A DNA stretch of 49,590 nt from an uncultured Crocinitomix sp. (GTDB taxonomy: Bacteria; Bacteroidota; Bacteroidia; Flavobacteriales_D; Crocinitomicaceae), in the NCBI GenBank assembly GCA_937136425.1, contig CAKZON010000029.1, forward strand, positions 1 through 49,590. Direction: 5' to 3'. Below, piece by piece: positions 23,731 through 32,771 of the stretch. The notes beneath the pieces were generated by a model. The model searched no databases and had not been told where the DNA came from. It saw only the letters and a program-made list of their open reading frames with translations. The position numbers were made by a program, and so were the translations under genes. The stretch's first letter is position 1. Every line of letters starts with the position of its first letter.

Positions 23731-24981
23731 TTATCTTAGTTTTAGTGTTACAATTGTTATTACCGCCAGCAATACACCGACTATCCAGAAGCGCGAGACA
23801 ATTTTAGACTCATGCATTCCTAATTTTTGAAAATGATGGTGCAATGGTGCCATTTTAAAGATTCGTCTTCCCTCTCCATATTTCTTTTTGGTATACTTAA
23901 ACCAACCCACCTGCATTACAACAGATAAATTTTCTACGATAAACACACCACATAAAACAGGAATCAACAACTCTTTACGAATTACGATTGCAAAAACTGC
24001 AATGATTCCTCCAAGCGCCAAACTTCCAGTATCCCCCATAAAGACCTGAGCTGGATAAGAGTTGTACCATAAAAAACCGATACACGCCCCCATGAAAGCC
24101 GAGATAAAAATTACTAACTCAGAAGAATAAGGGATATACATTACGTTGAGATAATCAGCAAACTCTATATGCCCAGAGACATAAGCAAAAATGGCAAGTG
24201 CAATCCCTATAATTGCAGAAGTTCCTGTTGCCAATCCATCTAAACCATCAGTCATATTAGCCCCGTTAGAAATGGCAACCACTAAAAAGATGACAATTGG
24301 AATAAACAATAACCAGCCATAACTCTTATTCGTATCCCCAATCAACCAGTTATAATTAAACTCATTCCCTTTTACAAAAGGAATTGTAGTCGTCATATCT
24401 TTGGTTTTTATCCACTTTGTATCCTCTACCGATTCTTCTCCGTTTTGAGCGTGCAAATGCGAAACATCAACACTATTCACAACCTCTACATTTGCTGCAA
24501 CCTCTTCATGCACTTGAACATCTGGATGAAAATATAGAATTGACCCAACAAAGATCCCCACCACAATTTGTCCAACCACTTTAAAACGACCTGCTAAACC
24601 TTCTTTGTTCTTTTTGAAGACCTTGATATAATCATCAATAAAACCAATTGCCCCCAACACAACAGTTGAAACCAACATGATAACTACATAGATGTTATCC
24701 AATTTTGCAAACAACAATGTTGGCACTAGGATAGAAGCCAAAATTATAAGCCCACCCATGGTTGGTGTCCCCTCTTTTTCTTTCTGCCCTTCTAAACCTA
24801 AATCACGAACGGTTTCCCCCATTTGCTTTCTACGCAATAGATTAATGATTCTTTTACCGAACACCATTGAAATGAGCAAAGACGTAATGATTGCCATTGC
24901 TGCTCGAAATGAGATATAATTAAACAATCCTGCTCCAGGAACGCCTAATTCGTGTAAATATGTAAACAAATAGTACAACAT
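23731..24981 (-). CDS. mraY: Phospho-N-acetylmuramoyl-pentapeptide transferase MraY
   Basis: MraY transfers phospho-MurNAc-pentapeptide to undecaprenyl phosphate, making lipid I. The polytopic 416-residue protein contains [17 protein letters not shown] (the DD motif), [15 protein letters not shown] (the catalytic Asp region), [17 protein letters not shown] and [12 protein letters not shown], all hallmark motifs. Between the DDY motif and NGANMTDG it has an extra loop of about 50 residues ([12 protein letters not shown] onwards). Compared with the 360-residue E. coli enzyme this is an insertion that I believe is common in Bacteroidota. Its start touches the murE stop (1-bp overlap). Confidence 0.97.
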   Translation of the reverse strand: MLYYLFTYLHELGVPGAGLFNYISFRAAMAIITSLLISMVFGKRIINLLRRKQMGETVRDLGLEGQKEKEGTPTMGGLIILASILVPTLLFAKLDNIYVVIMLVSTVVLGAIGFIDDYIKVFKKNKEGLAGRFKVVGQIVVGIFVGSILYFHPDVQVHEEVAANVEVVNSVDVSHLHAQNGEESVEDTKWIKTKDMTTTIPFVKGNEFNYNWLIGDTNKSYGWLLFIPIVIFLVVAISNGANMTDGLDGLATGTSAIIGIALAIFAYVSGHIEFADYLNVMYIPYSSELVIFISAFMGACIGFLWYNSYPAQVFMGDTGSLALGGIIAVFAIVIRKELLIPVLCGVFIVENLSVVMQVGWFKYTKKKYGEGRRIFKMAPLHHHFQKLGMHESKIVSRFWIVGVLLAVITIVTLKLR

Positions 24982-26444
24982 TATTTATTCAGGTTTTTAA
25001 GGGTTTCTTTAACTAATGTGAGATCATCAAAAGGAAATCTTTCCCCATTAATCTCTTGGTATTTTTCATGACCTTTGCCAGCCACTAAAACAATATCACC
25101 AGACACTGCTAATGCGCAAGCCACTTTAATTGCTTCTTCTCGATTAGTGATTGCCATCACTTTCGAACTGCGGTCAGCAGGAACACCAACCTTCATTTCA
25201 TTTATTATTGCCTCAGGATCTTCTGTTCTTGGGTTATCAGATGTTAAGATCACTTTATCACTTAGCAATGCAGAAATCTCAGCCATCAATGGTCGTTTAG
25301 TTCGATCTCTATCTCCACCACAACCAACAACAGTTATCACTTGCTCATTTCTAGTGCGAACGGATTGAATTGTTGCCAAAACATTCTTAAGCGCATCAGG
25401 CGTATGTGCGTAATCAATAATTGCGACAACACCATCCTTAGATTGCAAATGCTCAAAACGCCCTTCAACTGATTTCAACTTCGAAATTGCTCTCAAAACA
25501 TCCATTTCTTCAATTCCTAACTCAACAGAAACAGCAAAAACCAACAGTACATTGTACGCATTGAACCCACCTATCAAATTAGTCCACAGCTCATGATGAT
25601 TCAATTTCAACACTAATCCAGAAAAGGTATTTTCTATAATCTTCACCTTATAATCTGCAACCGTTTTTAACGCCATTGTTTTTACTGCAGCCTTTGAATT
25701 TTGCACCATCACACCTCCATTGGCATCATCTACATTTATAATTGCGGTAGCATTTGAACCGAGATCATCAAAAAACTTCTTTTTTGCGTAGATGTATTCT
25801 TTAAATGTTTTGTGGTAATCTAAATGATCATGAGAAATATTTGTAAATCCTGCAATATCAAAATCTAATCCAGCAATTCTATTTTGATGAATAGCATGAG
25901 AACTCACTTCCATAAAGCAATAAACACACCCCTCATCAACCATTCTACGCAATAAAGCATTTAGCGCAATAGGATTAGGAGTGGTATGCGTAGCAGGAAC
26001 CTCTTCTTGACCGATTTTATTTACAACCGTAGAAAGTAAACCCGACTTATATCCTAACCCGGTAAAGACATCATGCAATAAAGTTGTAGTTGTAGTTTTA
26101 CCATTTGTTCCGGTAACACCTACTAACTTTAACTCACGAGAAGGGTTTCCATAAAAATTAGCCGCTAAAAGCGCTAATGCCTGATGAGAATCTTTCACTT
26201 GCACATAAGTAACACTCTCAACCCTATTTTCAGGAACAACCTCACAAACAACAGCAATAGCACCTAATTCAATTGCTTTAGCAATAAATTTATGTCCATC
26301 CACCTGCGTTCCTTTGACAGCTACAAAAACCGCCCCCGACTTCACAGCTCTAGAATCAAAATCAATTTGAGTTAATTCCAATTCTAATGTACCATGCACG
26401 GCTAAAAGCCCTACTTTATATAATATGTTTTGTAAAATTTGCAT
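24981..26444 (-). CDS. murE: UDP-MurNAc-L-Ala-D-Glu--meso-diaminopimelate ligase
   Basis: MurE adds the third residue of the stem peptide. The 487-residue protein has [15 protein letters not shown] (ATP loop, about 109-123), [38 protein letters not shown] and [10 protein letters not shown]. It also has [10 protein letters not shown], where DNPR is the established signature of enzymes selecting meso-diaminopimelate rather than lysine. This indicates DAP-type peptidoglycan. The gene overlaps both the PBP gene and mraY by 1 bp, so translation is likely coupled. Confidence 0.97.
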   Translation of the reverse strand: MQILQNILYKVGLLAVHGTLELELTQIDFDSRAVKSGAVFVAVKGTQVDGHKFIAKAIELGAIAVVCEVVPENRVESVTYVQVKDSHQALALLAANFYGNPSRELKLVGVTGTNGKTTTTTLLHDVFTGLGYKSGLLSTVVNKIGQEEVPATHTTPNPIALNALLRRMVDEGCVYCFMEVSSHAIHQNRIAGLDFDIAGFTNISHDHLDYHKTFKEYIYAKKKFFDDLGSNATAIINVDDANGGVMVQNSKAAVKTMALKTVADYKVKIIENTFSGLVLKLNHHELWTNLIGGFNAYNVLLVFAVSVELGIEEMDVLRAISKLKSVEGRFEHLQSKDGVVAIIDYAHTPDALKNVLATIQSVRTRNEQVITVVGCGGDRDRTKRPLMAEISALLSDKVILTSDNPRTEDPEAIINEMKVGVPADRSSKVMAITNREEAIKVACALAVSGDIVLVAGKGHEKYQEINGERFPFDDLTLVKETLKNLNK

Positions 26445-28540
26445 TAACCTAAAACAAGTTTTATAGTTTCACCATCTGTTATTTTTGTTCCGGCAGGAAC
26501 TGATTGCCCCAACACTTTCCCGCTCCCAGTCGCTCTCACTTTCATCCCCATATTCTCAAGTAAATAAACCGCATCATTCAAAGGCATACCTGAAACATTT
26601 GGCACTTTCGTTTTATCAATATCTTGAGTCGTTAACAAAACTTGTCCATCTCTATTTTGCGCCATGACATACCCTGAATGAGCCACATTATTTGGATGCT
26701 TGATTCGCATTTTATTCAACGCAACAATTGTTTCCGTTGCGCTCCCTGCTTTCACCAATGGCAGAGACTCTTCATCCAACGGCATTCCATTATAATTTGG
26801 ATGATATTGCAAAGAAGAAGAGTAAACCTTATTGGCAATACTTGCGAAAACAGTTCCCGAAACCTGAGCACCGTAGATTTGTTTTGTTGGTCCAGCAATA
26901 ACTACTATGCAAGAATACTTTGGATCATTAGCAGGAAAATAACCTGCGAAAGATGCTTGATAATGATTACTGTACCCTAAAGCCCCATTAGCCAATTTAG
27001 CCGTACCTGTTTTACCTGCAATTTTAAAGTTTGTACTCTCCAAATTCTCTCCAGTTCCACGCTCAACTACGCCCTCCAAACAAATTTTCAAATTCTCAAC
27101 GGTCTGCTCAGAGCAGATTTGCTCATTAAGTACTATTTTATCAAACTTCTCAATCACTTTACCATCTCTGCGAACCTCTGTAACAAATTGTGGTTTCACC
27201 AACTCCCCATTATTAGCAACCGCATTGTAAAATGCCAATGTTTGAATTGGCGTAATCTCCACCTCATAACCAATAGACATCCATGGTAGCGTAATACCAG
27301 ACCAACCATCTTCACCCACATTTTTAAGCGTTGGCTTTGGCTCCCCAGCAATATCCAACCCCAATGTATCACCCAAGCCAAACGACTTTAAACGATCCAC
27401 AAACTTTTGCTCATTATCATAATAAGCACGGTTAGCAATTTTAGAAAAGACATTTGACGACACCTCAAACGCACGCTGAACAGTAATTTTACCATAACCC
27501 CAAGGATTTGAATCCACAAAACTTTCGCCATAAAACTCATACTTCCCAACTGCATTTACAGAATCTGTAATAGCAACCTTTCCGTCCTCCAACAACGCCA
27601 TTAAAGTGGCCAACTTAAATGTTGAACCAGGATCGGTTTTCAAACCCACGGCATGATTATACGACTCATAATACTCACCGTCACCAGCACGCTTTAAATT
27701 TGCAATAGCTTTTACAAAACCAGTCTCCACCTCCATTAAGACGACAGAACCATACAAAGCCTCTTGCGCCTCCAACTGCTTTTTCAGCTCATTCTCTGCC
27801 ACATCTTGAATATCAATATCAATAGATGTTACAATATCAGCCCCAGGTACAGGTTCTTTCAAATAATCACCAGAAACAGGCTTCCATCCATTACTTACAT
27901 AATGCTTAGCAATCAACCCATACTCTCCAGACAAATACTCATCAAAAGCTCCTTCCAATCCAACATCCATTGCCCCTTCACGTTGAGACGACCCCAACGT
28001 TCGTTTCGCCAACAAACCATAAGGCATTTGACGCTTCGACTCCTTCTCCTCAATAAAACCACCCTTAAATTGACCGCGCTTTAGAATTGGAAACTCCCTA
28101 ACCTCCTGCAAAACATCATACCTCACATTATTTTGAAGAGGGAAATATTTATTCTTATCCGACCTTGCCTTCAACAGCTCCCCTTTCCACTCCTGTTCAT
28201 TCATTTTAGGAAAAACCTGCGCCAAATTCCAAGCTAAAGAATCCAACTCATCACTCCACAACTCCTCTTTAACCACCGTAACATCCATGTGAAGTTTATA
28301 AATAGGAATAGAAGTCACTAAATCACTTCCGTCATCAGACAAAATTCGTCCGCGCATAGGCTGAATAGAATCCACCCTTGTCGGCATTTCCCCCAAAGTA
28401 TCACTATCAGAAACAATAGGCCGTGGAGCAACATCACCGTATTGTATAGCAATAACGCGCCCAATCACAATTAGCATAGCAATTGCAACAAGAATGTACA
28501 TCACGTACGATTTAAGCATTATTTGCTTGTTATCTTCCAC
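26444..28540 (-). CDS. ftsI: Class B penicillin-binding protein with C-terminal PASTA domain (FtsI/PBP3)
   Basis: This is the septal DD-transpeptidase that cross-links glycan made by FtsW. The 698 residues have a membrane anchor (about 12-31), the PBP dimerisation region (IQPMRGRILSDDGSDLVTS onwards) and the transpeptidase domain. The active-site motifs are STFK (Ser306, Lys309), the SSN triad in VSSNVFSK (about 360) and KTG in AGKTGTAKL (about 509). Residues from about 637 form one PASTA domain (VPNVSGMPLNDAVYLLENMG to the end), a module that binds peptidoglycan or muropeptides. It overlaps the FtsL-like gene by 11 bp. An alternative ATG seven codons in (MLKSYVMYI) is possible. Confidence 0.96.
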   Translation of the reverse strand: MEDNKQIMLKSYVMYILVAIAMLIVIGRVIAIQYGDVAPRPIVSDSDTLGEMPTRVDSIQPMRGRILSDDGSDLVTSIPIYKLHMDVTVVKEELWSDELDSLAWNLAQVFPKMNEQEWKGELLKARSDKNKYFPLQNNVRYDVLQEVREFPILKRGQFKGGFIEEKESKRQMPYGLLAKRTLGSSQREGAMDVGLEGAFDEYLSGEYGLIAKHYVSNGWKPVSGDYLKEPVPGADIVTSIDIDIQDVAENELKKQLEAQEALYGSVVLMEVETGFVKAIANLKRAGDGEYYESYNHAVGLKTDPGSTFKLATLMALLEDGKVAITDSVNAVGKYEFYGESFVDSNPWGYGKITVQRAFEVSSNVFSKIANRAYYDNEQKFVDRLKSFGLGDTLGLDIAGEPKPTLKNVGEDGWSGITLPWMSIGYEVEITPIQTLAFYNAVANNGELVKPQFVTEVRRDGKVIEKFDKIVLNEQICSEQTVENLKICLEGVVERGTGENLESTNFKIAGKTGTAKLANGALGYSNHYQASFAGYFPANDPKYSCIVVIAGPTKQIYGAQVSGTVFASIANKVYSSSLQYHPNYNGMPLDEESLPLVKAGSATETIVALNKMRIKHPNNVAHSGYVMAQNRDGQVLLTTQDIDKTKVPNVSGMPLNDAVYLLENMGMKVRATGSGKVLGQSVPAGTKITDGETIKLVLG

Positions 28541-28964
28541 TGTTAAAAACGTATTTTTTTACTCTTATTTTCCTAGGAGAAGTCAAACTTTCTGCCACCC
28601 CAGTTCCTATTAACTTTTGCGCCACTGGCCGTCTACCTCTTGCCGCATTATATGTACTTGCCAAAGTTGAATACTCAGAATTCAACTCCCCCAGCTCCTT
28701 CTCCAAAGTCACCTCTCTCTTTGTAACCGTCTCCGCATAATACCCCCACCCAATTAACACCACCAACAAAAGCCCTAGAAAAAAAACATATGGCAGGTTT
28801 GCAACAAAATTGTCACGAGACAGAAACTCTCCATTCATTATTTGAACGAAAGTTCTTTTAGATTGCGTTACCTCTTTTTTAGCAGCCTTCTTTTTTTCCT
28901 TGACTGCTTTCAAAGTTTCGCGCGCATCCACCTCTTCTTTATCGACAAACTCGTTTGCACTCAT
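28530..28964 (-). CDS. FtsL-like cell division protein
   Basis: This 144-residue bitopic protein lies exactly where ftsL is expected, between rsmH (4-bp overlap) and the PBP gene (11-bp overlap). It has a charged, Lys-rich cytoplasmic N-terminus and one membrane segment (about 59-79, LPYVFFLGLLLVVLIGWGYY). A predicted periplasmic coiled coil follows (TKREVTLEKELGELNSEYST), as in FtsL. Bacteroidota have a dedicated family of FtsL-related proteins and sequence identity to E. coli FtsL is minimal. The call rests on topology and position. The expected role is in the FtsQ-FtsL complex that activates FtsW and the PBP. Confidence 0.85.
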   Translation of the reverse strand: MSANEFVDKEEVDARETLKAVKEKKKAAKKEVTQSKRTFVQIMNGEFLSRDNFVANLPYVFFLGLLLVVLIGWGYYAETVTKREVTLEKELGELNSEYSTLASTYNAARGRRPVAQKLIGTGVAESLTSPRKIRVKKYVFNSGR

Positions 28965-29869
28965 CCTTTAATCGCTATTCTCATTTTTGCACTTCTCGCT
29001 CTCGGATTTCTTTCAATTTCCTCTGCTGTTGGCACAATTGGTTTCTTATTGACTGCAGACAATGGCTTTTGCACCACACCATACATATCCTTATCTAATT
29101 CTCCTGTAAAGTTTCCAGAGCGAATAAAATTCTTCACCATTCGATCCTCAATTGAGTGATACGAAATAACAACCAACCTTCCTCCTTCTCTCAAAACCGG
29201 AACAGTTTGCTCTAGAAAATCCTCTAACGCCCCCATCTCATCATTCACTTCAATCCGGATCGCCTGAAACACTTGCGCCAAAAACTGCGTCTGCTTATTC
29301 CCCTTCACCAAATCTCTCATTAAATCAACCAACTGCTTGGTAGTTTTGATTGGACCGGACTTTCTTTCCCTTAAAATTGTTTGAACTACTTTATGCACAT
29401 TCTTTAGATCTGCATAGGAATTGAATATGCGATACAACTCTTTATCCACATATTTATTCACCACATGGTAAGCTGTTAGCGCAGAACTTTGATTCATTCG
29501 CATATCCAACTCACCCTCCTCTCGAATAGAAAAACCACGATCACCAGCATCAAATTGATGAGACGAAACCCCTAGATCCGCCAAAATAGAATCAACCCCC
29601 AGCAAGTCGTAAAACTTTACAAAATTGATCATGAATCGAAAGTTGGAATTCGCAAAGACCAACCGTTCATCTTCAATCAAATTAGCAGCAGCATCATCAT
29701 CCTGATCAAATGCCAACAACGTTCCATCCTCACCTAAACGGTTAAGGATTTCACGCGAATGTCCGCCACCTCCATAGGTAACGTCAATCACTAAATCATC
29801 CGCAGCTATTTCTAGCGCATCTAATGATTCGTTAAATAATACCGGAACGTGATAATCGTTATTCGTCAT
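28961..29869 (-). CDS. rsmH: 16S rRNA (cytosine(1402)-N4)-methyltransferase RsmH
   Basis: RsmH (MraW) methylates N4 of C1402 in the ribosomal decoding centre using S-adenosylmethionine. I start it at ATG 29869 (MTNNDYHVPVLFNESLDAL), since family members begin just before the HxPVL motif; a longer frame to 29896 exists. The 302-residue protein has the SAM loop VIDVTYGGGGHSREIL, SILADLGVSSHQFDAGDRGFS (quoted as the family motif DLGVSSHQFD), RMNQSSALTAYHVVN, VISYHSIEDRMVK and the NPRARSAKMR C-terminus. It overlaps mraZ by 11 bp and the FtsL-like gene by 4 bp. Confidence 0.96.
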   Translation of the reverse strand: MTNNDYHVPVLFNESLDALEIAADDLVIDVTYGGGGHSREILNRLGEDGTLLAFDQDDDAAANLIEDERLVFANSNFRFMINFVKFYDLLGVDSILADLGVSSHQFDAGDRGFSIREEGELDMRMNQSSALTAYHVVNKYVDKELYRIFNSYADLKNVHKVVQTILRERKSGPIKTTKQLVDLMRDLVKGNKQTQFLAQVFQAIRIEVNDEMGALEDFLEQTVPVLREGGRLVVISYHSIEDRMVKNFIRSGNFTGELDKDMYGVVQKPLSAVNKKPIVPTAEEIERNPRARSAKMRIAIKG

Positions 29870-30320
29870 TCGAGTCAATTTCCCCCATAACTTCATCAGC
29901 TAAATCAGAGAAATCACCCATGTTTTCTTCTAGTACCTGGAAGTACTCTGATTTATCCCACACCTCTATCCTATCGTTGTAAGCAGTTAACATTATTTCT
30001 TTTTTTAATCCGATTCGTTCCATCAATGCAGTAGGAATTAAAACTCGACCTGAACGATCAAGCGATAATTGCTTAGCGCCCTGATGAAATAACCGATAGA
30101 ACATTCTGTTTTTTGGCTTGAACAAGTTAAGCTTTGACAACCTTGAACTCACTTTCTCCCATTCATTCATTGGATAAAGTGAAAGGCAGTTCTCAAACCC
30201 CTTGTTCATCATAAAAACTTCGTTAGCAGCAGGATCCAATTGCTTTCTTAGTCCAGCAGGGAAGAGGAACCTCCCTTTAGAATCTAATTTGCACTCATAT
30301 TCTCCTACTAATCCTGACAT
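29859..30320 (-). CDS. mraZ: Transcriptional regulator MraZ
   Basis: MraZ is the first gene of the dcw cluster and a ring-shaped DNA-binding regulator with two AbrB-like half domains. The 153-residue protein shows both signatures: CKLDSKGRFLFPAGLRKQL (about 10-28) and LDRSGRVLIPTALMERIGL (about 78-96). E. coli MraZ binds TGGG-type direct repeats separated by 5 bp ahead of its own gene. Two arrays of that form lie upstream here (30355-30369 and 30474-30498), so autoregulation of the whole cluster is likely. The acidic C-terminal tail overlaps the start of rsmH. Confidence 0.96.
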   Translation of the reverse strand: MSGLVGEYECKLDSKGRFLFPAGLRKQLDPAANEVFMMNKGFENCLSLYPMNEWEKVSSRLSKLNLFKPKNRMFYRLFHQGAKQLSLDRSGRVLIPTALMERIGLKKEIMLTAYNDRIEVWDKSEYFQVLEENMGDFSDLADEVMGEIDSNDE

Positions 30321-30354
30321 TCTCTGATTAAAATGTAAAAATAATTATTAAACT

Positions 30355-30369
30355 CCCACAAATTACCAC
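30355..30369 (-). promoter_or_regulatory. Putative MraZ operator, sense array
   Basis: On the minus strand, GTGGT (30369-30365), AATTT, GTGGG (30359-30355) make two direct repeats with a 10-bp period. They are 35-49 bp before the mraZ ATG and downstream of the proposed -7 element. This is the spacing known for MraZ sites (pentamer plus 5-bp spacer). Two repeats are fewer than the three or four usually described. Confidence 0.5.
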
Positions 30370-30420
30370 CTAAATCAGCTTTGTTGATAACTTTTGTGAC
30401 TGTTATTCATTACTATACTT

Positions 30421-30428
30421 CAAAAATA
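30421..30428 (-). promoter_or_regulatory. Candidate -7 element of the dcw promoter
   Basis: TATTTTTG read on the minus strand (30428 to 30421) is an exact TAnnTTTG. It would give an mraZ leader of about 95 nt. No clear TTG lies 19-21 bp upstream. Confidence 0.4.
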
Positions 30429-30473
30429 GTTAAAAGTTACTGATTTTACTGGATTTTTTGAAAAATAGCGTGT

Positions 30474-30498
30474 GTGGTAAAAAGTGGGAGAATGTGAA
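30474..30498 (+). promoter_or_regulatory. Putative MraZ operator, distal inverted array
   Basis: On the plus strand, GTGGT (30474-30478), AAAAA, GTGGG (30484-30488), AGAAT and GTGAA (30494-30498) form three pentamers at 10-bp steps; a further GTGAA is at 30505. The first two pentamers, GTGGT and GTGGG, are identical to those of the array at 30355-30369 but point the other way. The distance between the arrays is about 105 bp. The rest of the 369-bp gap between mraZ and the RDD gene holds no convincing gene. Confidence 0.5.
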
Positions 30499-30676
30499 CC
30501 ATTTGTGAATAACTGTTTATTTAAGAAAAAGAATATCACTCCGTTTTTGAAGAAATTAACACAAAACAACAACGCCCCATCAAACCAATAGAGATCAAAA
30601 AAGAGAGGAAAACAATACAGAATTAAACGGAACAGATTCGGACAAAAAAAGCCGTTCACTAATTAGAAAAAAGGAC

Positions 30677-30684
30677 TACCTTCG
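30677..30684 (+). promoter_or_regulatory. -7 element directly before the RDD gene
   Basis: TACCTTCG is one base off TAnnTTTG and ends 5 bp before the ATG at 30690. A TTC 19 bp upstream (30655-30657) is a weak -33 match. If used, transcription would begin at or next to the start codon. Confidence 0.45.
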
Positions 30685-30689
30685 CACTT

Positions 30690-31124
30690 ATGTTATTTCA
30701 AGAGCCATACCCTAACAATTTACCTATTGCGCCAGAAGGGTCGAGAATGATCAATTTTATTGTTGACTTTATTTTCTCCAATGCGCTTGCTTTATCTATA
30801 ATCAATCTGATTATTATACCTAGCTCTCAAATTAGTTTTTGGGGAATAGTTTTGACCTACTCAATCATTCGTTTCTCTTATTATTTATTTTGCGAAGCAA
30901 TCCTAAAAGGAACGCTTGGGCAACACCTAACGAAATCAAAAATTGTAACAATTGATCAAGAAGCACCGAGTTTCACTCAATATATCTTACGCACAATATC
31001 ACGCGTAATAACAGCTCCAGGATCTTTCATATCAGACGACCTGCAATCGTTTCACGACAAATGTTCAAACACTTACATCATTAAAAAAACTCAAGAAAAC
31101 GACACCGATTTAGACATGCTTTAA
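30690..31124 (+). CDS. RDD family membrane protein
   Basis: The 144-residue protein has two or three membrane segments and the RDD layout. GSRMINFIVDFIF is the first helix, with R-x-x-x-x-x-D spacing. FCEAILKGTLGQHLTKSKIV is the typical second-helix exit, and FTQYILRTISRVI then DDLQSFHDKCSNTYII form the C-terminal signature. RDD proteins are small integral membrane proteins; some have been implicated in ion transport, but a general function is not established. It stands alone, divergent from mraZ and convergent with the last DUF4249 gene (19-bp gap). Confidence 0.8.
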   Translation: MLFQEPYPNNLPIAPEGSRMINFIVDFIFSNALALSIINLIIIPSSQISFWGIVLTYSIIRFSYYLFCEAILKGTLGQHLTKSKIVTIDQEAPSFTQYILRTISRVITAPGSFISDDLQSFHDKCSNTYIIKKTQENDTDLDML

Positions 31125-31143
31125 ACACTAAAGCACAAATTAA

Positions 31144-31941
31144 TTAGGGTAAAACAATACTAATTGTATCTGTTGAATAAGCGCCAAAGAAACCTAGCGC
31201 ATTTCCATTTAAATTTGAAGGAGGATTAGCAGGAGCAGCATTAAATGGCCCACTACCTAGATTATTTGACAACCCTACATAATAATCATAATTAGCTTTA
31301 TCCATTGAAATCATTTCCACAAAAACTGTATCTCTTGGCTTAGCTTCTGACCCAAAGAATTGCGCCTCATAATAGATTCCATTTATAAAATCATCATTCC
31401 CCAAATAGTAACCGCTATTTTCACGCCCGTTGCGGAAAATCTTTAATAAATAATAATTTTTCTCTGCCCCATTATCAACCGAGTGAAATGAAATCAAGTT
31501 CAACGTATCTCCCTCAGGCACCCCAAATGTACCTGTTAGAGTTAGATAAGTTAAAGAATCAATTTCAGGCTTAGAAGGCGCATCACAACCAGCGGTTATC
31601 AACCTATCCAAGGCGTTAATTTCAATATCATAATGCATTGATGGAACAACAGCAAAATCTGGCAAATTATACAAACCATTGCCTTGATGTGGAAAATCAT
31701 AAACAGTACCATCCGCTGCTGTGACAGTCACCGTTGCGTCTTCGACTTTTTCAAAATTTTGATCCTCATAAACAGAACCAGATTTAGAAAGTATAATATA
31801 ATTTGCTCCGACACGATCTTTAATAACCGCCTCAACGACTAATGTTTGTTCGGCTTCATTCAAAGGTACATCAATCACTTTCTCACAACTAGAAAACGTA
31901 AAAACTAAAAGAAATATGAAAAATAAAAACGAAGTTCTCAT
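31144..31941 (-). CDS. DUF4249 lipoprotein, copy 3
   Basis: The 265-residue product has a lipobox (VFTFSSC) followed at once by EKVIDVPLNEAEQTLVVEAV, the DUF4249 opening. YIILSKSGSVYED, VTVTAADGTVYDF, a central acidic strand region and the closing segment ISMDKANYDYYVGL, NPPSNLNGNALGFFGAYSTD complete the family pattern. It is the last of three tandem copies after a TonB-dependent receptor. DUF4249 proteins are consistently found beside such receptors and are presumed surface or periplasmic partners in uptake. The ligand is unknown. The gap to the previous copy is 20 bp. Confidence 0.88.
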   Translation of the reverse strand: MRTSFLFFIFLLVFTFSSCEKVIDVPLNEAEQTLVVEAVIKDRVGANYIILSKSGSVYEDQNFEKVEDATVTVTAADGTVYDFPHQGNGLYNLPDFAVVPSMHYDIEINALDRLITAGCDAPSKPEIDSLTYLTLTGTFGVPEGDTLNLISFHSVDNGAEKNYYLLKIFRNGRENSGYYLGNDDFINGIYYEAQFFGSEAKPRDTVFVEMISMDKANYDYYVGLSNNLGSGPFNAAPANPPSNLNGNALGFFGAYSTDTISIVLP

Positions 31942-31961
31942 ACCACAAATTAACGAATAAT

Positions 31962-32762
31962 TTACGGTATTATTATCGACACTGTATCAACCATAAACGC
32001 ACCAAAATATCCAATTCCATTTTCAATATTAGAAGGAGGATCTGCAGGAGCAGCGCTAAATGGACTTTGATTCAAGTTTGTAAAAAGCGCCGAGAAATAA
32101 TCATAGTTCGCCTTATTCATTGACCACAATTCGGCATAAACAGTATCTGCCGAATCAAAAGAGATTCCAAAAAATGGAGAAGTATACGTCTCACCATTCC
32201 CTAAATCATCTGTCTCTATAAAAATAGTATTCTCTTTTACCCCATTTACCCACAAAACAAAGCGGTAATAATTCTTTTCATCAGGATTATCTGAAACGGT
32301 ATAAATGAGAACATTTGAAGTATCGTCTGGCTCTTGTCCTGGGCCTCCAATATTTTGATAGACAAAAAATGAATCAATTTGGGGCTTTGTTAAAGAACGA
32401 GAAGACGCATTTAAGTCCTGTCCTTCGTAAGAAATTTCAAGATTATAATTAGTATTCGGCATCACACTAAAAGTAGGATGCACATACCGCCCACTAATGA
32501 AAGGATCCTCAGTAAAAATAAAACCACTGCCTGCCCCGTCAGAAACTACCACTGTAGCCCCCGAAAGCTCTTGAATAGCATCAGCAGGGTCATATGGCCC
32601 AATTGTTTTTGAAAGCAAGACATAACTTTCACCTACAAGGCTTTTAGCCACACCTTCAACAACAATTTGCGGCTCAGCCTCATTTAATGGAATTTGCACC
32701 ACTTTCTCGCAACTTGAAAAAGCAAACAAAACCAACACTATAAAACCTACACCTATTTTCAT
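31962..32762 (-). CDS. DUF4249 lipoprotein, copy 2
   Basis: This 266-residue copy has lipobox LFAFSSC and EKVVQIPLNEAEPQIVVEGV. It also has SYVLLSKTIGPYD, a Gly-rich loop GGPGQEPDDTSN where copies 1 and 3 have GFGSEDT and GVPEGDT, and the shared end LWSMNKANYDYFSAL and NIENGIGYFGAFMVD. It has diverged well from its neighbours (roughly half identical by eye), so the triplication is not recent. It is 9 bp from copy 1. The presumed role is accessory lipoprotein to the receptor encoded upstream. Confidence 0.88.
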   Translation of the reverse strand: MKIGVGFIVLVLFAFSSCEKVVQIPLNEAEPQIVVEGVAKSLVGESYVLLSKTIGPYDPADAIQELSGATVVVSDGAGSGFIFTEDPFISGRYVHPTFSVMPNTNYNLEISYEGQDLNASSRSLTKPQIDSFFVYQNIGGPGQEPDDTSNVLIYTVSDNPDEKNYYRFVLWVNGVKENTIFIETDDLGNGETYTSPFFGISFDSADTVYAELWSMNKANYDYFSALFTNLNQSPFSAAPADPPSNIENGIGYFGAFMVDTVSIIIP

Positions 32763-32771
32763 ATCATTAAT

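Noticed and set aside
24361..24520. Extra loop in MraY as a novel domain
   Set aside because: Members of this family in Bacteroidota are commonly longer than the E. coli enzyme, and all catalytic motifs are normal.
30420..30659. 79-codon minus-strand ORF in the mraZ leader
   Set aside because: Its composition (runs of Phe and Cys) is that of translated AT-rich noncoding DNA, it overlaps the proposed MraZ sites, and it matches no family.
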